A stretch of DNA of 64,000 nt, taken from assembly GCF_001456355.1 (NCBI RefSeq), contig NZ_CP010271.1, forward strand, positions 1 to 64,000. The letters run 5' to 3'. The position numbers were made by a program, and so were the translations under genes. The stretch's first letter is position 1. Every line of letters begins with the position of its first letter. Positions 1 to 11,713 of the stretch are shown piece by piece. The stretch is from Mycobacteroides saopaulense (GTDB lineage: Bacteria; Actinomycetota; Actinomycetes; Mycobacteriales; Mycobacteriaceae). The notes under the pieces are model-generated. The model searched no databases, was not told the origin of the DNA, and saw only the letters and a list, made by a program, of their open reading frames with translations.

Positions 1-1476
1 TTGACTGATGAACTGAATTCCCAGTTCACGGCGGTATGGAATACCGTCGTCGCAGAGCTCAACGGTGATGACAATGAATACCTGTCGAGTTTCCCGCCCT
101 TGACGCCGCAGCAGCGCGCCTGGCTGACTCTGGTCAAACCTCTCACCATGGCCGAGGGCTTCGCACTGCTTTCCGTGCCGTCAAGCTTCGTGCAAAACGA
201 GATCGAACGGCATCTGCGCGGGCCTATCGTGGAAGCTCTTTCCCGCAGACTCGGCGAGAATGTCGAGTTGGGCGTCAGGATCGCGGCGCCGGCTCCTGGC
301 GAAGATCCTGAAGTCGCCGTAGCTACTCCCGAACTCGAGCTCGACGAGGTCGACGAGACCACCGAGGCGCTTGCCAGTGCCCACGAATCATGGCCGTCGT
401 ACTTCATCAACCGTCCGGGGGGCGCCGACAAAGCTGAGACTCCCGACACGAGTCTGAACGCGCGCTATACCTTCGAGTCGTTCGTTATCGGCGCATCCAA
501 CCGCTTCTCCCACGCGGCCGCCGTAGCGGTATCCGAAGCCCCCGCGCGGGCCTACAACCCGTTATTCATCTGGGGCGAATCCGGCTTGGGCAAGACGCAT
601 CTACTGCACGCTGCCGGGAACTACGCCCAGCGGCTGTTTCCCGGTATGCGCGTCAAGTACGTCTCCACCGAAGAGTTCACCAACGACTTCATCAACTCTT
701 TGCGTGATGACCGCCGGGTCGCCTTCAAACGCAGTTACCGCGACATCGACGTGCTGCTGGTCGACGACATCCAGTTCATCGAGGGCAAGGAAGGTATCCA
801 GGAAGAGTTCTTCCACACCTTCAACACCCTGCACAACGCCAACAAGCAGATCGTGATCTCCTCCGACCGGCCACCAAAGGGGCTGGCGACACTCGAAGAT
901 CGGCTGCGTACCCGCTTCGAGTGGGGTCTGATCACCGATGTCCAGCCCCCGGAGCTGGAAACCCGCATCGCGATCCTGCGCAAGAAGGCGCAGATGGATC
1001 GACTGGACGTCCCGGACGACGTCCTGGAACTCATCGCCAGCCGAATCGAACGCAACATCCGCGAGCTCGAGGGTGCCTTGATCCGGGTGACCGCATTCGC
1101 GTCGCTGAACAAGTCCCCCATCGAGTTGTCGCTGGCCGAGATCGTGCTGCGCGACCTCATCCCGGACTCCAACGCCATCCAGATCAGCGCCGCCACGATC
1201 ATGGCGGTCACCGCCGAGTACTTCGACACCACCGTCGAAGAGCTCCGTGGGCCCGGTAAAACCCGCGCGCTGGCTCAGGCACGTCAGATCGCCATGTACC
1301 TCTGCCGTGAGCTCACAGATCTGTCGCTGCCCAAGATCGGACAGACCTTCGGGCGTGACCACACCACGGTCATGTATGCCGACAAGAAGGTCCGCGGCGA
1401 AATGGCTCAGCGGCGTGAGGTTTTCGACCATGTCAAGGAACTCACCGCACGCATCCGCCAACGCTCTCGGCACTGA
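1..1476 (+). CDS. dnaA: chromosomal replication initiator protein DnaA
   Basis: DnaA is the AAA+ initiator that binds DnaA boxes at oriC and opens the duplex. The 491-aa protein has a Walker A motif GESGLGKT at about residues 192-199, a Walker B region LLVDDIQF near 249, and a C-terminal DNA-binding domain with the family signature [14 protein letters not shown] near 452-465. The N-terminal DnaB-interaction domain and an acidic variable linker (about 100-150) come first. It starts with TTG at base 1, so its promoter lies outside the window. It is followed by a rho-independent terminator and oriC, the normal mycobacterial arrangement. The identification is secure. Confidence 0.99.
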   Translation: MTDELNSQFTAVWNTVVAELNGDDNEYLSSFPPLTPQQRAWLTLVKPLTMAEGFALLSVPSSFVQNEIERHLRGPIVEALSRRLGENVELGVRIAAPAPGEDPEVAVATPELELDEVDETTEALASAHESWPSYFINRPGGADKAETPDTSLNARYTFESFVIGASNRFSHAAAVAVSEAPARAYNPLFIWGESGLGKTHLLHAAGNYAQRLFPGMRVKYVSTEEFTNDFINSLRDDRRVAFKRSYRDIDVLLVDDIQFIEGKEGIQEEFFHTFNTLHNANKQIVISSDRPPKGLATLEDRLRTRFEWGLITDVQPPELETRIAILRKKAQMDRLDVPDDVLELIASRIERNIRELEGALIRVTAFASLNKSPIELSLAEIVLRDLIPDSNAIQISAATIMAVTAEYFDTTVEELRGPGKTRALAQARQIAMYLCRELTDLSLPKIGQTFGRDHTTVMYADKKVRGEMAQRREVFDHVKELTARIRQRSRH

Positions 1477-1491
1477 CGCGTCTGCGCCCCA

Positions 1492-1516
1492 CCCGGCCCT
1501 CGTGGCCGGGTTTTTT
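1492..1516 (+). terminator. rho-independent terminator of dnaA
   Basis: A 7-bp perfect GC stem (CCCGGCC 1492-1498, GGCCGGG 1504-1510) with a 5-nt loop is followed directly by six T residues. It lies 16 nt after the dnaA stop codon and should separate dnaA transcription from the origin. Confidence 0.9.
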
Positions 1517-1548
1517 GTCTCCGCCAGAACGCCACGCCGTCCAACACA

Positions 1549-1880
1549 CCCATATTTCAAGACTTTTCGAGATTTTTCTCGATGATTTTTTGTCGCCTCG
1601 TGCGGCTCACACGTCACATCCACAACACAAACGGGTTGTGCACAGAACTGTGGACTGCTGTTGACCAAAGGCGTGATCACTTGGGGGTTGCTGAACGAAT
1701 AACACCCCGTCCACATCCGACGGCCGTCAACCACATCTGATTCCACAGATTCCTGACATCCCCACGGAGCCCGTGTCGTGCGACAACACTTGTCTGTCCA
1801 CAGATTCCACAGCACCTACTAATACTGCTCAAATCTCTATCTATTCTTTCCCTCTAAAAGCAGCTGTGTGGATGGACCCG
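1549..1880. other. oriC: oriC: origin of replication with DnaA boxes
   Basis: The dnaA-dnaN gap holds a cluster of DnaA-box-like nonamers in both orientations: ACATCCACA 1616-1624, TTGTGCACA 1636-1644, the complement of CAGTCCACA at 1649-1657, CCGTCCACA 1707-1715, GATTCCACA 1739-1747 and 1803-1811, CTGTCCACA 1794-1802, and the complement of CCATCCACA at 1867-1875. Two AT-rich stretches (about 1549-1596, containing the inverted repeat TCGAGA-TTTT-TCTCGA at 1567-1582, and about 1815-1860) are candidate unwinding elements. Most boxes are degenerate, as is usual for mycobacterial origins. The remainder up to 2167 holds no gene I can support and should contain the dnaN promoter. Confidence 0.9.
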
Positions 1881-2167
1881 TCAACACTGCCCATCCGGGC
1901 GGTAACCCGGCGATGGACGACAGGGATCCTTCCGGGAACGGATCCGCTTTCACGGGGCGGCGAAAGCATCTACGGTTGTGCTTCGGAAGTCGCGTGGCCT
2001 GGCGGCTTCCCACACCGAGTGACAGGACTTGTGCACGGCGCCCCGGTCGGCACCGGATGGTTGCCCGATGCGCTGTCAGTCTTGTCAGCCGGACGTGCCA
2101 CGATGGCTATCACTGATTTTTGTGTGGAGACAGTCCGACCTGGACAACGAGGAAGCGAAGGGTATCC

Positions 2168-3367
2168 ATGGATCTTGCGAGCCCCACTGCCGCAGACACC
2201 AGCCTGAAGTTCAGGGTCGCGCGTGACGACTTCGCCGACTCGGTGGCGTGGGTTGCACGCAGCCTGCCCTCCCGACCGACGGTTCCGGTGTTGGCAGGTG
2301 TGCTGCTGACCGCACATGACACGGGTTTGACCCTGTCCGGCTTCGATTACGAGGTATCAGCACAGGTGAAGGTGCCGGCAGAGGTTGCGGCCGCCGGTAA
2401 TGCGCTGGTCTCGGGCCGGCTGCTCTCGGACATCACCCGGTCACTGCCCAACAAACCGGTCGATGTGGCCCTGGAGGGCACCCGGCTGCTGATCAGTTGT
2501 GGAAGTGCGAAGTTCTCGCTGCCCAGCATGCCGGTGGAGGACTACCCGGCACTGCCGTCACTGCCGGAAGAGACGGGTGCCCTGGGCGCCGAAGTGTTTT
2601 CCGAGGCCATCGGCCAGGTTGCGGTCGCTGCAGGTAAAGACGACACGTTGCCGATGCTGACCGGAATTCGTGTCGAAATCAATGGCGACACAGTGGTTTT
2701 GGCTGCAACAGATCGCTTTCGTTTGGCCGTGCGCGAGCTGAAGTGGACGTCGGGATCCGGTGAAACCAATGCCGCGGTGCTGGTGCCGGCCAAGACATTG
2801 TCGGAGGCGGCGAAGTCGGCCTCGAATGGGTCCGATGTGCAACTTGCGCTGGGAGCAGGGTCTGCCATCGGATCGGAGGGCCTGCTCGGCATCGTCAGCG
2901 ACGGCAAGCGCAGCACCACCCGACTGCTGGACGCAGAGTTCCCCAAGTTCCGTCAGCTGTTGCCCACCGAGCACACAGCGTTGGCCACTATCGCGATCGC
3001 CGAACTGGTCGAAGCCATCAAACGTGTTGCGCTGGTGGCCGATCGCGGAGCCCAGATCCGTTTGGAGTTCGAGCCGGGCCTGCTGCGGCTATCTGCTGGT
3101 GCCGACGACGTGGGTCGTGCCGAAGAAGAGCTGGAGGTCGAGTTCGTCGGTGAGCCGCTGACCATCGCCTTCAACCCGACGTATCTGACCGACGGGTTGG
3201 GGTCGTTGCACTCGAGTCGGGTGACCTTCGGGTTCACCACCCCCAGCCGTCCGGCGGTGCTGCGTCCTGCGGAAGACGATCAAAGCTCGCCGGAAGGCTC
3301 CGGGCCGTTTACGGCAGCGCAAACTGACTATGTCTATCTATTGATGCCGGTGCGTCTGCCCGGCTAG
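2168..3367 (+). CDS. dnaN: DNA polymerase III beta subunit (sliding clamp)
   Basis: The beta clamp encircles DNA and tethers DNA polymerase III and other partners. The 399-aa product closely follows mycobacterial DnaN along its whole length, with three clamp domains and the conserved C-terminal end [10 protein letters not shown], where the hydrophobic partner-binding pocket is completed. I place the start at ATG 2168 ([12 protein letters not shown]), because the homologue begins at the equivalent point and a purine-rich GAGGAAGCGAAGG stretch lies just upstream; an in-frame extension to 2120 is not family-like. It follows oriC and precedes gnd. Confidence 0.98.
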   Translation: MDLASPTAADTSLKFRVARDDFADSVAWVARSLPSRPTVPVLAGVLLTAHDTGLTLSGFDYEVSAQVKVPAEVAAAGNALVSGRLLSDITRSLPNKPVDVALEGTRLLISCGSAKFSLPSMPVEDYPALPSLPEETGALGAEVFSEAIGQVAVAAGKDDTLPMLTGIRVEINGDTVVLAATDRFRLAVRELKWTSGSGETNAAVLVPAKTLSEAAKSASNGSDVQLALGAGSAIGSEGLLGIVSDGKRSTTRLLDAEFPKFRQLLPTEHTALATIAIAELVEAIKRVALVADRGAQIRLEFEPGLLRLSAGADDVGRAEEELEVEFVGEPLTIAFNPTYLTDGLGSLHSSRVTFGFTTPSRPAVLRPAEDDQSSPEGSGPFTAAQTDYVYLLMPVRLPG

Positions 3368-3416
3368 GGCTCGCACCCCTAACGTCGTACGCACTGGTCA
3401 TCGGAGGTCATGGGTC

Positions 3417-4310
3417 ATGCAGCTGGGTTTGGTCGGGCTGGGCAAGATGGGTTTCAACATGCGGGACCGGCTGCGTGCCGGTGGGCACGAGGTCATCGGG
3501 TATGACCCGCGCCCCGAGGTCACCGACGTGCCGTCGTTGAAAGGATTGGCAGACGCGCTCGACGCGCCCCGTGCGGTGTGGGTGATGGTGCCGTCGGGAC
3601 CGATCACGCAGCAGACAATCGCGGAGCTGTCTGAGGAGTTGTCCGAGGGCGACCTGGTGATCGACGGTGGCAACTCACGCTTCACCGAGGACCAGCCGAA
3701 CGCAGATCTATTGTTGGCCAAGGGAATTGGCTATATCGACGCAGGGGTGTCCGGCGGGGTCTGGGGCAAAGACAACGGGTACGGGCTGATGGTCGGCGGC
3801 AGCGGAGAGGATGTGGCGCGTGCGATGCCGATTTTCGACACACTGCGCCCTGAGGGCGATCGTGCCGACGGCTTCGTGCACGCGGGTCCGGTCGGTGCTG
3901 GCCATTACGCCAAGATGATCCACAACGGCATCGAGTACGGGCTCATGCACGCCTACGCCGAGGGCTACGAACTGTTGGCGGCCGAGCCGCTGATCACAGA
4001 CGTTCAAGCAGTGCTTCAGGCGTGGACCAAGGGCACCGTAGTGAGGTCATGGCTGCTGGATCTGCTGGCCAAGGCGCTCAAGGAAGACCCGGGTTTCGAC
4101 GCGATCTCGGGATACACCGAGGATTCCGGCGAAGGCCGCTGGACCGTCGAAGAAGCCATCAACCACAGGGTTCCCGCCCCGGTGATCGCGGCGTCGTTGT
4201 TCGCGCGGTTCGCGTCGAGGCAAGAGGATTCCCCGGCGATGAAGGCCGTCTCGGCACTGCGCAACCAGTTCGGCGGCCACGCGGTCAAGCGCGTCGGTCT
4301 CTCTGGCTAG
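3417..4310 (+). CDS. gnd: 6-phosphogluconate dehydrogenase, decarboxylating (short form)
   Basis: Oxidises and decarboxylates 6-phosphogluconate to ribulose 5-phosphate in the pentose phosphate pathway. The 297-aa protein begins with the Rossmann fingerprint [12 protein letters not shown] and has the substrate-binding signature [13 protein letters not shown] and the catalytic-region HNGIEYGLM. Its length fits the short, usually NAD-linked GntZ/YqeC-type enzymes and not the 470-aa form. The start ATG 3417 has GGAGG at 3403-3407. Presence between dnaN and recF matches non-tuberculous mycobacteria; M. tuberculosis lacks the gene at this place. Confidence 0.95.
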   Translation: MQLGLVGLGKMGFNMRDRLRAGGHEVIGYDPRPEVTDVPSLKGLADALDAPRAVWVMVPSGPITQQTIAELSEELSEGDLVIDGGNSRFTEDQPNADLLLAKGIGYIDAGVSGGVWGKDNGYGLMVGGSGEDVARAMPIFDTLRPEGDRADGFVHAGPVGAGHYAKMIHNGIEYGLMHAYAEGYELLAAEPLITDVQAVLQAWTKGTVVRSWLLDLLAKALKEDPGFDAISGYTEDSGEGRWTVEEAINHRVPAPVIAASLFARFASRQEDSPAMKAVSALRNQFGGHAVKRVGLSG

Positions 4311-4329
4311 GGGAGGCGCGCGGACCGCG

Positions 4330-5478
4330 GTGTACGTACGACAGCTGGGATTGAGGGACTTCCGGTCATGGGAGCGTGTCGACCTGGAGCTCGAACCCGG
4401 TCGCACGGTGTTCGTCGGGCCTAACGGATACGGCAAGACGAATCTTGTTGAAGCACTGTGGTATTCGTCGACTTTGGGATCACATCGGGTCGCTACTGAT
4501 GCGCCGCTGATCCGCAGTGGCGCCGAGCGTGCGGTCGTGTCCACGATCGTCGTCAACGACGGGCGCGAGTTGGCGATCGATCTGGAGATCGCGGCCGGGC
4601 GGGCCAACAAGGCGCGGATCAATCGATCTCCGGTTCGCAGTCCACGCGAGATTGTCGGAATTCTGCACGCGGTGCTGTTCGCGCCGGAGGATTTGTCGTT
4701 GGTGCGCGGCGACCCGTCCGACCGTCGCAGATTCCTCGATGATCTGTTGATCCAGCGACGGCCGCGGATGGCCGGGGTTCGTGCCGACTACGACAAGGTG
4801 CTGCGGCAGCGAACCGCACTGCTCAAGACTGCCGGTGCGGCCCTGCGGCAACGCAACGATCAAAGCGTGCTGGACACCCTTGATGTGTGGGACGGACATT
4901 TGGTGGCCCACGGCGCCGAATTACTTTCCGCGCGTATCGAATTGGTTGGCGAGCTGCGGCCGCTGGTGGAGAAGTCCTATCAGCTGCTGGCACCGGCATC
5001 GCGCCCGGCCGACATCGCGTACCGATGCAGTGTCGCTGGCACGGAAGGTGAGCTGGCGATAGAGCGTCTGGCGGACGCCCTGCAGGCAGGATTGGCGGCC
5101 AAGCGCTCCGCGGAGATCGAGCGTGGTGTCTGCCTGGTGGGACCGCACCGGGACGACCTCGAACTACGGCTGGGGGATGGACCGGCCAAAGGCTTCGCGA
5201 GTCACGGAGAGTCATGGTCATTTGCGTTGGCATTACGGTTGGCGGCCTTTGACCTGCTGCGCAGTGATGGGACAGATCCGGTGTTGATGCTCGACGACGT
5301 GTTCGCGGAATTGGACGGGGCCAGGAGACGGTCGCTGGCCACCGTCGCCGCCGATGCAGAGCAGGTTCTGGTGACGGCGGCGGTTGCTGACGATGTTCCG
5401 AAGGAATTGTCGGCGCGGACGGTTACTGTCGATGTGCAGGAAGATCCCGCGGGACGAAAGTCGGTGGCGCATGAGTGA
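4330..5478 (+). CDS. recF: DNA replication/repair protein RecF
   Basis: RecF is an SMC/ABC-type ATPase that loads RecA at gaps with RecO and RecR. The 382-aa protein has Walker [10 protein letters not shown] near residues 30-38, the ABC-like signature region around [10 protein letters not shown] near 295-304, and Walker [13 protein letters not shown] near 318-329. The start is GTG 4330, giving [14 protein letters not shown], which matches the family N-terminus. The gene overlaps the following DUF721 gene by 8 nt, so the two are translationally coupled. Confidence 0.98.
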   Translation: MYVRQLGLRDFRSWERVDLELEPGRTVFVGPNGYGKTNLVEALWYSSTLGSHRVATDAPLIRSGAERAVVSTIVVNDGRELAIDLEIAAGRANKARINRSPVRSPREIVGILHAVLFAPEDLSLVRGDPSDRRRFLDDLLIQRRPRMAGVRADYDKVLRQRTALLKTAGAALRQRNDQSVLDTLDVWDGHLVAHGAELLSARIELVGELRPLVEKSYQLLAPASRPADIAYRCSVAGTEGELAIERLADALQAGLAAKRSAEIERGVCLVGPHRDDLELRLGDGPAKGFASHGESWSFALALRLAAFDLLRSDGTDPVLMLDDVFAELDGARRRSLATVAADAEQVLVTAAVADDVPKELSARTVTVDVQEDPAGRKSVAHE

Positions 5479-6022
5479 GGAAGAGGCTTGGCCGCCGGAG
5501 CACCTGGCCGGCGCCAAGGGGATGGATTTGGTGCGCCGAGTGCTGGAGGAGGCGCGCGGTGCCGCTAAACAGCAAGGCAAGGACATCGGCAGAGGCGGCA
5601 GGTCCCCGCAGCAGCGCCGTAAGGTCGCCGGTGGTCGCCGGAGCTGGTCCGGTCCGGGACCGGACGCCCGTGATCCACAGCTGTTAGGAAGGGCCGCAGG
5701 TGATTTGGCCAAACACCGCGGTTGGTCATCGCGGGTGTCCGAGGGTGCGGTCTTCGGACGGTGGGAGACCGTCGTCGGCGAACAGATCGCCGCGCACGCG
5801 ACCCCGACCGCGTTAAACGAGGGTGTGTTGACGGTGGCGGCGGAGTCCACGGCCTGGGCGACACAACTTCGGTTGGTGCAGGCACAGCTGCTAGCGAAGA
5901 TCGCGGCAGCGGTCGGAGACGGCGTGGTGACGAGTTTGAAGATCTCCGGCCCGACGGCGCCCTCGTGGCGCAAGGGTCCGCGACATATCGCCGGGCGGGG
6001 CCCGCGGGACACCTACGGCTGA
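5471..6022 (+). CDS. DUF721 (DciA-like) family protein
   Basis: The 183-aa protein corresponds to the conserved gene between recF and gyrB in mycobacteria (Rv0004 type). DUF721/DciA proteins have been linked to loading of the replicative helicase, so a role in replication initiation is likely but inferred. The N-terminal third is basic and low in complexity; the DUF721 core (about 75-165) includes [21 protein letters not shown] and the following TWAT-like segment [10 protein letters not shown]. The start at ATG 5471 overlaps the recF stop by 8 nt. A longer reading in the same frame starts inside recF and is not supported. Confidence 0.93.
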   Translation: MSEEEAWPPEHLAGAKGMDLVRRVLEEARGAAKQQGKDIGRGGRSPQQRRKVAGGRRSWSGPGPDARDPQLLGRAAGDLAKHRGWSSRVSEGAVFGRWETVVGEQIAAHATPTALNEGVLTVAAESTAWATQLRLVQAQLLAKIAAAVGDGVVTSLKISGPTAPSWRKGPRHIAGRGPRDTYG

Positions 6023-8275
<2,253 letters not shown>

Positions 8276-8306
8276 TGACGCTCGTCCGACGGGCGAGATA
8301 GTTGCA

Positions 8307-8376
8307 GATTCAATTTGATCTTGAATCTTTTGGTTCCGATGGAACCGATCCGGATGCTCTGCCGTCGTACGTACGA
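8307..8376. repeat. three short inverted repeats upstream of the 8408 gene
   Basis: Within 70 nt there are three perfect short palindromes: GATTCAA-7 nt-TTGAATC (8307-8327), GGTTCC-GAT-GGAACC (8332-8346) and TCGTACGTACGA (8365-8376). The middle one overlaps the GGAAC -35-like element and the last overlaps the CGTC -10-like element of the predicted promoter, so they may be operator sites or simply coincide with it. The first, followed by TTTTGG, could also help terminate gyrB transcription. Confidence 0.5.
8341..8366 (+). promoter_or_regulatory. ECF-sigma-like promoter of the 8408 operon
   Basis: GGAAC (8341-8345) and CGTC (8363-8366) are separated by 17 nt, leaving a leader of about 35 nt and a GGAGGG ribosome binding site before ATG 8408. 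The same GGAAC-17 nt-CGTC arrangement stands in front of three other genes of this cluster (12705, 13144 and 18592 starts). It resembles the promoter class of SigM-type ECF sigma factors. Sigma identity is inferred. Confidence 0.7.
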
Positions 8377-8407
8377 GTACGAAAAGCAGCCGGAGGGATT
8401 GTTCTAG

Positions 8408-9619
8408 ATGGGTGAGAAGTTCAGTGTCGACACCGAGAAGTTGGCGGGTTTTGGCGGGGGCGTTCAGGACCTAGCTGCGTACATCGGCAAGGTTCAGGGC
8501 CTGGTCGACTCCGATGGTGGCCCGAAGAACGGGTGGGAGGGACTTATGTCCCAGCTCAAGAGCCCGTTTGAGAACACCAAGACTGAGACATCCAAGCGGT
8601 ATGACAAGCGTCAGATTGCCACATACATGACCGGCAACGAGTTGATCTCGCTGGCCAACGTGTACAAGGAGCAAGAGAAGACGAGAGGCGCCAAGATCAG
8701 GGCCGCGGGGTCGTCGTTGCCGGGGCATGACTCGCCTCAGGCCGGCGATGCGACGACGACGGCTGCGCACCTCGCGACGGGCGATCTGCCGGACTTGGCC
8801 GCTCCGAAGGAAGAAGAAGCGGATGTGCGCGGACTCATCAAAGACTCCATCGGATGGGTTGCTGACGCGGATGAACAGATCGAGAAGGTCTCCGGATGGA
8901 GTCCCATCAACGACACCTTTAAAAAGGTTGTAGGCAACTGGGCGGAGCTGACCCGCATCGGCAACGTGTACGAAAAGGCCGGGAAAGGCATGGAAGGCGC
9001 CGGCAAGTCGCTGGAGGCCATGACCACGCAGTCGGGTTCGCATTGGGATGGCAAGGCGGCCCAGTCCTTTGACACGTACTCCAAGAACTTGAGTAAGGCA
9101 CTCGAGGCGGAGGCGCCGCTGACGAAGGTCATCAAGGATTGCCTGGATGTTCTGGTGGAGCAGATCAAGAAACTGGTCAAATCCATCGCCGAATTGGTCG
9201 TCAAAAAGCTGGAAGAGGAAGTCCAGATCGACACCTGGAAGGACAAGCTCAAGGTCCTGGCGAAGAAAATTCCTATCGCAGGAACAGCTTGGCAAATTGA
9301 GCGATTGGGCGAGATTCTCGTCAAAGTCTGGACGGAGGCATCCAAGCTAGTCGACCAGGTTCAGAAGGCCGTCGAATTGGTGAAGTCCGTCATCGAGTTC
9401 TTCAAAGATCCGGCCGGGTATTTGAAGGATAAGGGCTCGGATGCCCTGAACAAGGCGTTGGATGGTGCTCTGGATAAGGCGGGCATCGAAAGCGATGCAG
9501 GCAAACAGCTGGCCAAGGATCTTCCCGCAGCGGTCTTGTCGGCTGACGACTATCAGAGGGCCCCAGACGGAGGACTTCCCGTGAGTGCGGGCAGCACACC
9601 ATGGGATGATGGCAACTGA
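8408..9619 (+). CDS. WXG100-like T7SS substrate candidate, 403 aa
   Basis: I do not recognise this protein by name. It is hydrophilic, has no signal peptide, and is predicted largely helical. The middle part (about 190-260) resembles a WXG100/ESAT-6-like hairpin: GSHWDGKAAQSFDTYSKNLSKAL has the W-x-G turn (here WDG) followed by a helix. The N-terminal 110 residues form another helical segment, followed by a Pro/Ala-rich acidic linker. The C-terminal 150 residues are Lys/Glu-rich amphipathic helices without catalytic motifs that I can see. It leads a three-gene operon with an 80-aa protein (1-nt overlap) and a DUF3558-type lipoprotein. Secretion by an ESX system is inferred from fold and context. 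Confidence 0.75.
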   Translation: MGEKFSVDTEKLAGFGGGVQDLAAYIGKVQGLVDSDGGPKNGWEGLMSQLKSPFENTKTETSKRYDKRQIATYMTGNELISLANVYKEQEKTRGAKIRAAGSSLPGHDSPQAGDATTTAAHLATGDLPDLAAPKEEEADVRGLIKDSIGWVADADEQIEKVSGWSPINDTFKKVVGNWAELTRIGNVYEKAGKGMEGAGKSLEAMTTQSGSHWDGKAAQSFDTYSKNLSKALEAEAPLTKVIKDCLDVLVEQIKKLVKSIAELVVKKLEEEVQIDTWKDKLKVLAKKIPIAGTAWQIERLGEILVKVWTEASKLVDQVQKAVELVKSVIEFFKDPAGYLKDKGSDALNKALDGALDKAGIESDAGKQLAKDLPAAVLSADDYQRAPDGGLPVSAGSTPWDDGN

Positions 9620-9861
9620 TGATCGATATTCCCGATGATCCCGATCTGCGAGCGCTGGTGCTCAAAGTGGCCGACGGCGTTGCGGAGATGGAAGCGGCTC
9701 GGTTGGAGGCCGAGCGGTTCATCGAAACCCCGATTGAACCGGTGTTCCAAAGCCAGCAGCAAGCGGAGGCGTCTCCTCCTCCGTTGCCAACCCCAACAGA
9801 ACTCGAAGAAGACGACTTTTACGCGTTCAACGACCCGTTCGGTAGGAAGAAGTGGAAGTGA
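9619..9861 (+). CDS. small acidic protein, 80 aa, effector-associated
   Basis: No family is recognised. The protein is 80 aa, with an N-terminal helix rich in Glu/Ala, a Gln/Pro linker, and a C-terminus reading LEEDDFYAFNDPFGRKKWK. Start ATG 9619 overlaps the upstream stop (TGATG), so translation is coupled to the putative effector. The acidic-aromatic C-terminal patch followed by basic residues resembles the end of the 92-aa protein at 18314-18592 (DDEDSFWEFRGNRLKY), which also sits beside a large effector. A chaperone or adaptor role is a guess from position and size. Confidence 0.75.
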   Translation: MIDIPDDPDLRALVLKVADGVAEMEAARLEAERFIETPIEPVFQSQQQAEASPPPLPTPTELEEDDFYAFNDPFGRKKWK

Positions 9862-9862
9862 T

Positions 9863-10444
9863 ATGAGCAGGCGAGCATGGGTAGTCATGACGGCCACAGC
9901 GGGCCTTCTTGTCGTGGGTTGTGGGCCGCAGAAGACGGAGACTGACGCATCGACACAGAGTTCTTCAGAGTCGTCGGTGGCGCCCTCGACGGAGACGAAA
10001 AGCTCTGGCTACCAACCTTTTACCCCGGCGACGGATCCGTGCGTCCTGGTAACGCCGGAACAGCTGAATCAGCAGGGAGCGACACCGATCAAGCCGGGAG
10101 TATCGGATACCGCCAACGGCGTACAGCAGTGTTCGTACAAGGACGACGGTGGCCATGAGGTGCTCAGTGTGTCGCTCTTCAAAAACTCGGACGGCGCCTC
10201 GAACTACCGAAAGATCCACGTCCGGATCCTTGAATCTGACGGTGCGCAGATCTATGTCATGAAGGATGAGCCGGACGAATGCGGTGTCGGATTGGTAGAT
10301 CCGGAGGACAACATCGCCAAGTTTGTATTCGAGCCGGGTGCTGCCGCCGTCGCCGCTGCTGCCTTGCCCGCGGGACAGACATGGTGTGACTTCTCAGCGC
10401 CCGTGATCGCCGAGGCCAACAAGAAGTTGGGTTGGACCAAGTAG
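9863..10444 (+). CDS. DUF3558-type lipoprotein, putative immunity partner
   Basis: The 193-aa protein has a basic N-terminus, a hydrophobic stretch and a lipobox ending LLVVGCG, so it should be lipidated at the Cys near residue 18 and anchored outside the membrane. After a Ser/Thr linker comes a DUF3558-like domain starting DPCVLVTPEQLNQQG and containing paired cysteines. The start ATG 9863 lies one base after the preceding stop. As the last gene of the effector operon it occupies the usual place of an immunity protein. That role is inferred; DUF3558 lipoproteins are common in mycobacteria and mostly uncharacterised. Confidence 0.85.
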   Translation: MSRRAWVVMTATAGLLVVGCGPQKTETDASTQSSSESSVAPSTETKSSGYQPFTPATDPCVLVTPEQLNQQGATPIKPGVSDTANGVQQCSYKDDGGHEVLSVSLFKNSDGASNYRKIHVRILESDGAQIYVMKDEPDECGVGLVDPEDNIAKFVFEPGAAAVAAAALPAGQTWCDFSAPVIAEANKKLGWTK

Positions 10445-10448
10445 CGTT

Positions 10449-10487
10449 AATGACTTTGGGTGGCTAAGCCAGTCACCCAAAGTCATT
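10449..10487. terminator. bidirectional terminator between convergent operons
   Basis: A perfect 14-bp stem, AATGACTTTGGGTG (10449-10462) paired with CACCCAAAGTCATT (10474-10487), encloses an 11-nt loop. It lies between the stop of the + strand lipoprotein and the stop of the - strand gene at 10493, so it can end transcription from both sides. Confidence 0.85.
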
Positions 10488-10492
10488 CGGAA

Positions 10493-11695
10493 TCACTCGT
10501 ATTTGACGTCCCAGCCGAGCTTCTTGTAGCGCTGCTTCTCACGTTCCTGCGCTTGCTTGTCGGCCTTCTCCTGCTCGCTCCAGTCGCCGATGACAGCCGG
10601 TGATGCCTTGGGTAGGTCGCCCATGAACTCGTAGGTGTTGTCGAGGTTGATCAGGATAGCCGGGGTTTCGTGGTCGTCATCCTCGTCGTGACCGCCCTTT
10701 CCATGTGCGCCCGCGCCTCCCATCATGCCCATCGGACTCATTGCGCCCCCGCGTACTCCGGAAGCCCCGACGGCAGCCGGGTTGGCGCCCGCTCCGCTGG
10801 TGGCTCCGCCCGGAAGTCCGCCGCCAGCGCGCAATGCGCTGGCACCACCGGCAGTACCCGAGGCGAGTCCTGTCCCACCCGCCGAACCGGAGGAGCCGTA
10901 ACCAGCGGCGGTCGTCGCCCCGAGCGGAAGTCCTGAACCACCTGTGCCCGTGCCGGTTCCAGATCCAAACGGCGAGCTCCCGCCAGCACCGGAACCGGAG
11001 CCGGAGCCTTGCCCGCCGCCTGAGCCAGCGCCGGAACCTGAACCGGCGCCTTGCCCTTGGCCGCCCTGACCCTCGCCGTTGGCCAATTGGGGCTTGGTGT
11101 CCTTGTTGGCCAGACCGTCGGTGCCGCCTCCTGGGGACTGCAGACTGTTACCGGACCCACCACCCGAGTTGCCATCGCCTCCGCTACCGCCGCTACCGCC
11201 GGGCCCTTGGGGCATCGAGCCCATCGGTGAGCCTTGCTTGGCCTCGTCTACCTCGGGTCTGTCGACATTGAGTGGTTCGGTGTAGAGACGTTGGGCCTCG
11301 GCCCGAACAGCTTCTAGGAGCTTCTGTTTGGAGTCCTTATCGGTGTCCTGGGGCGGCACGGGGTACATCTGTGGCACACGGCCAGCGTTGGATAGGCAGG
11401 CACTGTCTTGCGAGAGGGCATTCTGCAGTTTCCCGGCCTTGGTGGGTATTCCGTCAGGAGCCTGTAGCTCCTTGTATTTGTTGTCGAATGATTGTTTAGC
11501 GGCCTCTGGCCCGTCGCCGGTCCAGACCCTCTGCATGGTTTCAGAAGCCTTCGAATATTGCTCGGCCGCGTCAGATACCTTGCTGTAGATATCGCTCCAC
11601 GATTGAGCTAAACCCCAGGCGTTGTCAGGTGCCAGCTGACTGAGCTTGCCCACGATGTCGGCATGTGACATGCCGTCCCATCCGTCACCAGACAT
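10493..11695 (-). CDS. Gly-rich T7SS-associated protein, 400 aa
   Basis: The N-terminal 150 residues are helical and resemble ESX-associated WXG100/EspB-like N-domains, with a W-x-G-type turn in VWTGDGPEAA near 58-66. A long Gly/Ser-rich low-complexity region (about 155-345) follows, and then a compact C-terminal segment with INLDNTYEFMGDLP and a Lys/Glu-rich end. There is no signal peptide. The start ATG 11695 has AAAGGGG upstream. It is the last gene of the - strand group and follows a DUF3558 lipoprotein by 18 nt. Export by a T7SS and a surface location are inferred; no enzyme domain is visible. Confidence 0.75.
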   Translation of the reverse strand: MSGDGWDGMSHADIVGKLSQLAPDNAWGLAQSWSDIYSKVSDAAEQYSKASETMQRVWTGDGPEAAKQSFDNKYKELQAPDGIPTKAGKLQNALSQDSACLSNAGRVPQMYPVPPQDTDKDSKQKLLEAVRAEAQRLYTEPLNVDRPEVDEAKQGSPMGSMPQGPGGSGGSGGDGNSGGGSGNSLQSPGGGTDGLANKDTKPQLANGEGQGGQGQGAGSGSGAGSGGGQGSGSGSGAGGSSPFGSGTGTGTGGSGLPLGATTAAGYGSSGSAGGTGLASGTAGGASALRAGGGLPGGATSGAGANPAAVGASGVRGGAMSPMGMMGGAGAHGKGGHDEDDDHETPAILINLDNTYEFMGDLPKASPAVIGDWSEQEKADKQAQEREKQRYKKLGWDVKYE

Positions 11696-11713
11696 ACGTG
11701 CACCCCTTTCGTG

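Noticed and set aside
601..1815. 404-codon open frame antisense to dnaA and oriC
   Set aside because: It is antisense to dnaA and runs through the DnaA-box region; the predicted protein resembles no family and the openness is a result of high GC codon structure.
10705..11271. 188-codon + strand frame opposite the Gly-rich protein
   Set aside because: Arg-rich shadow of the Gly/Ser-coding repeats on the other strand.
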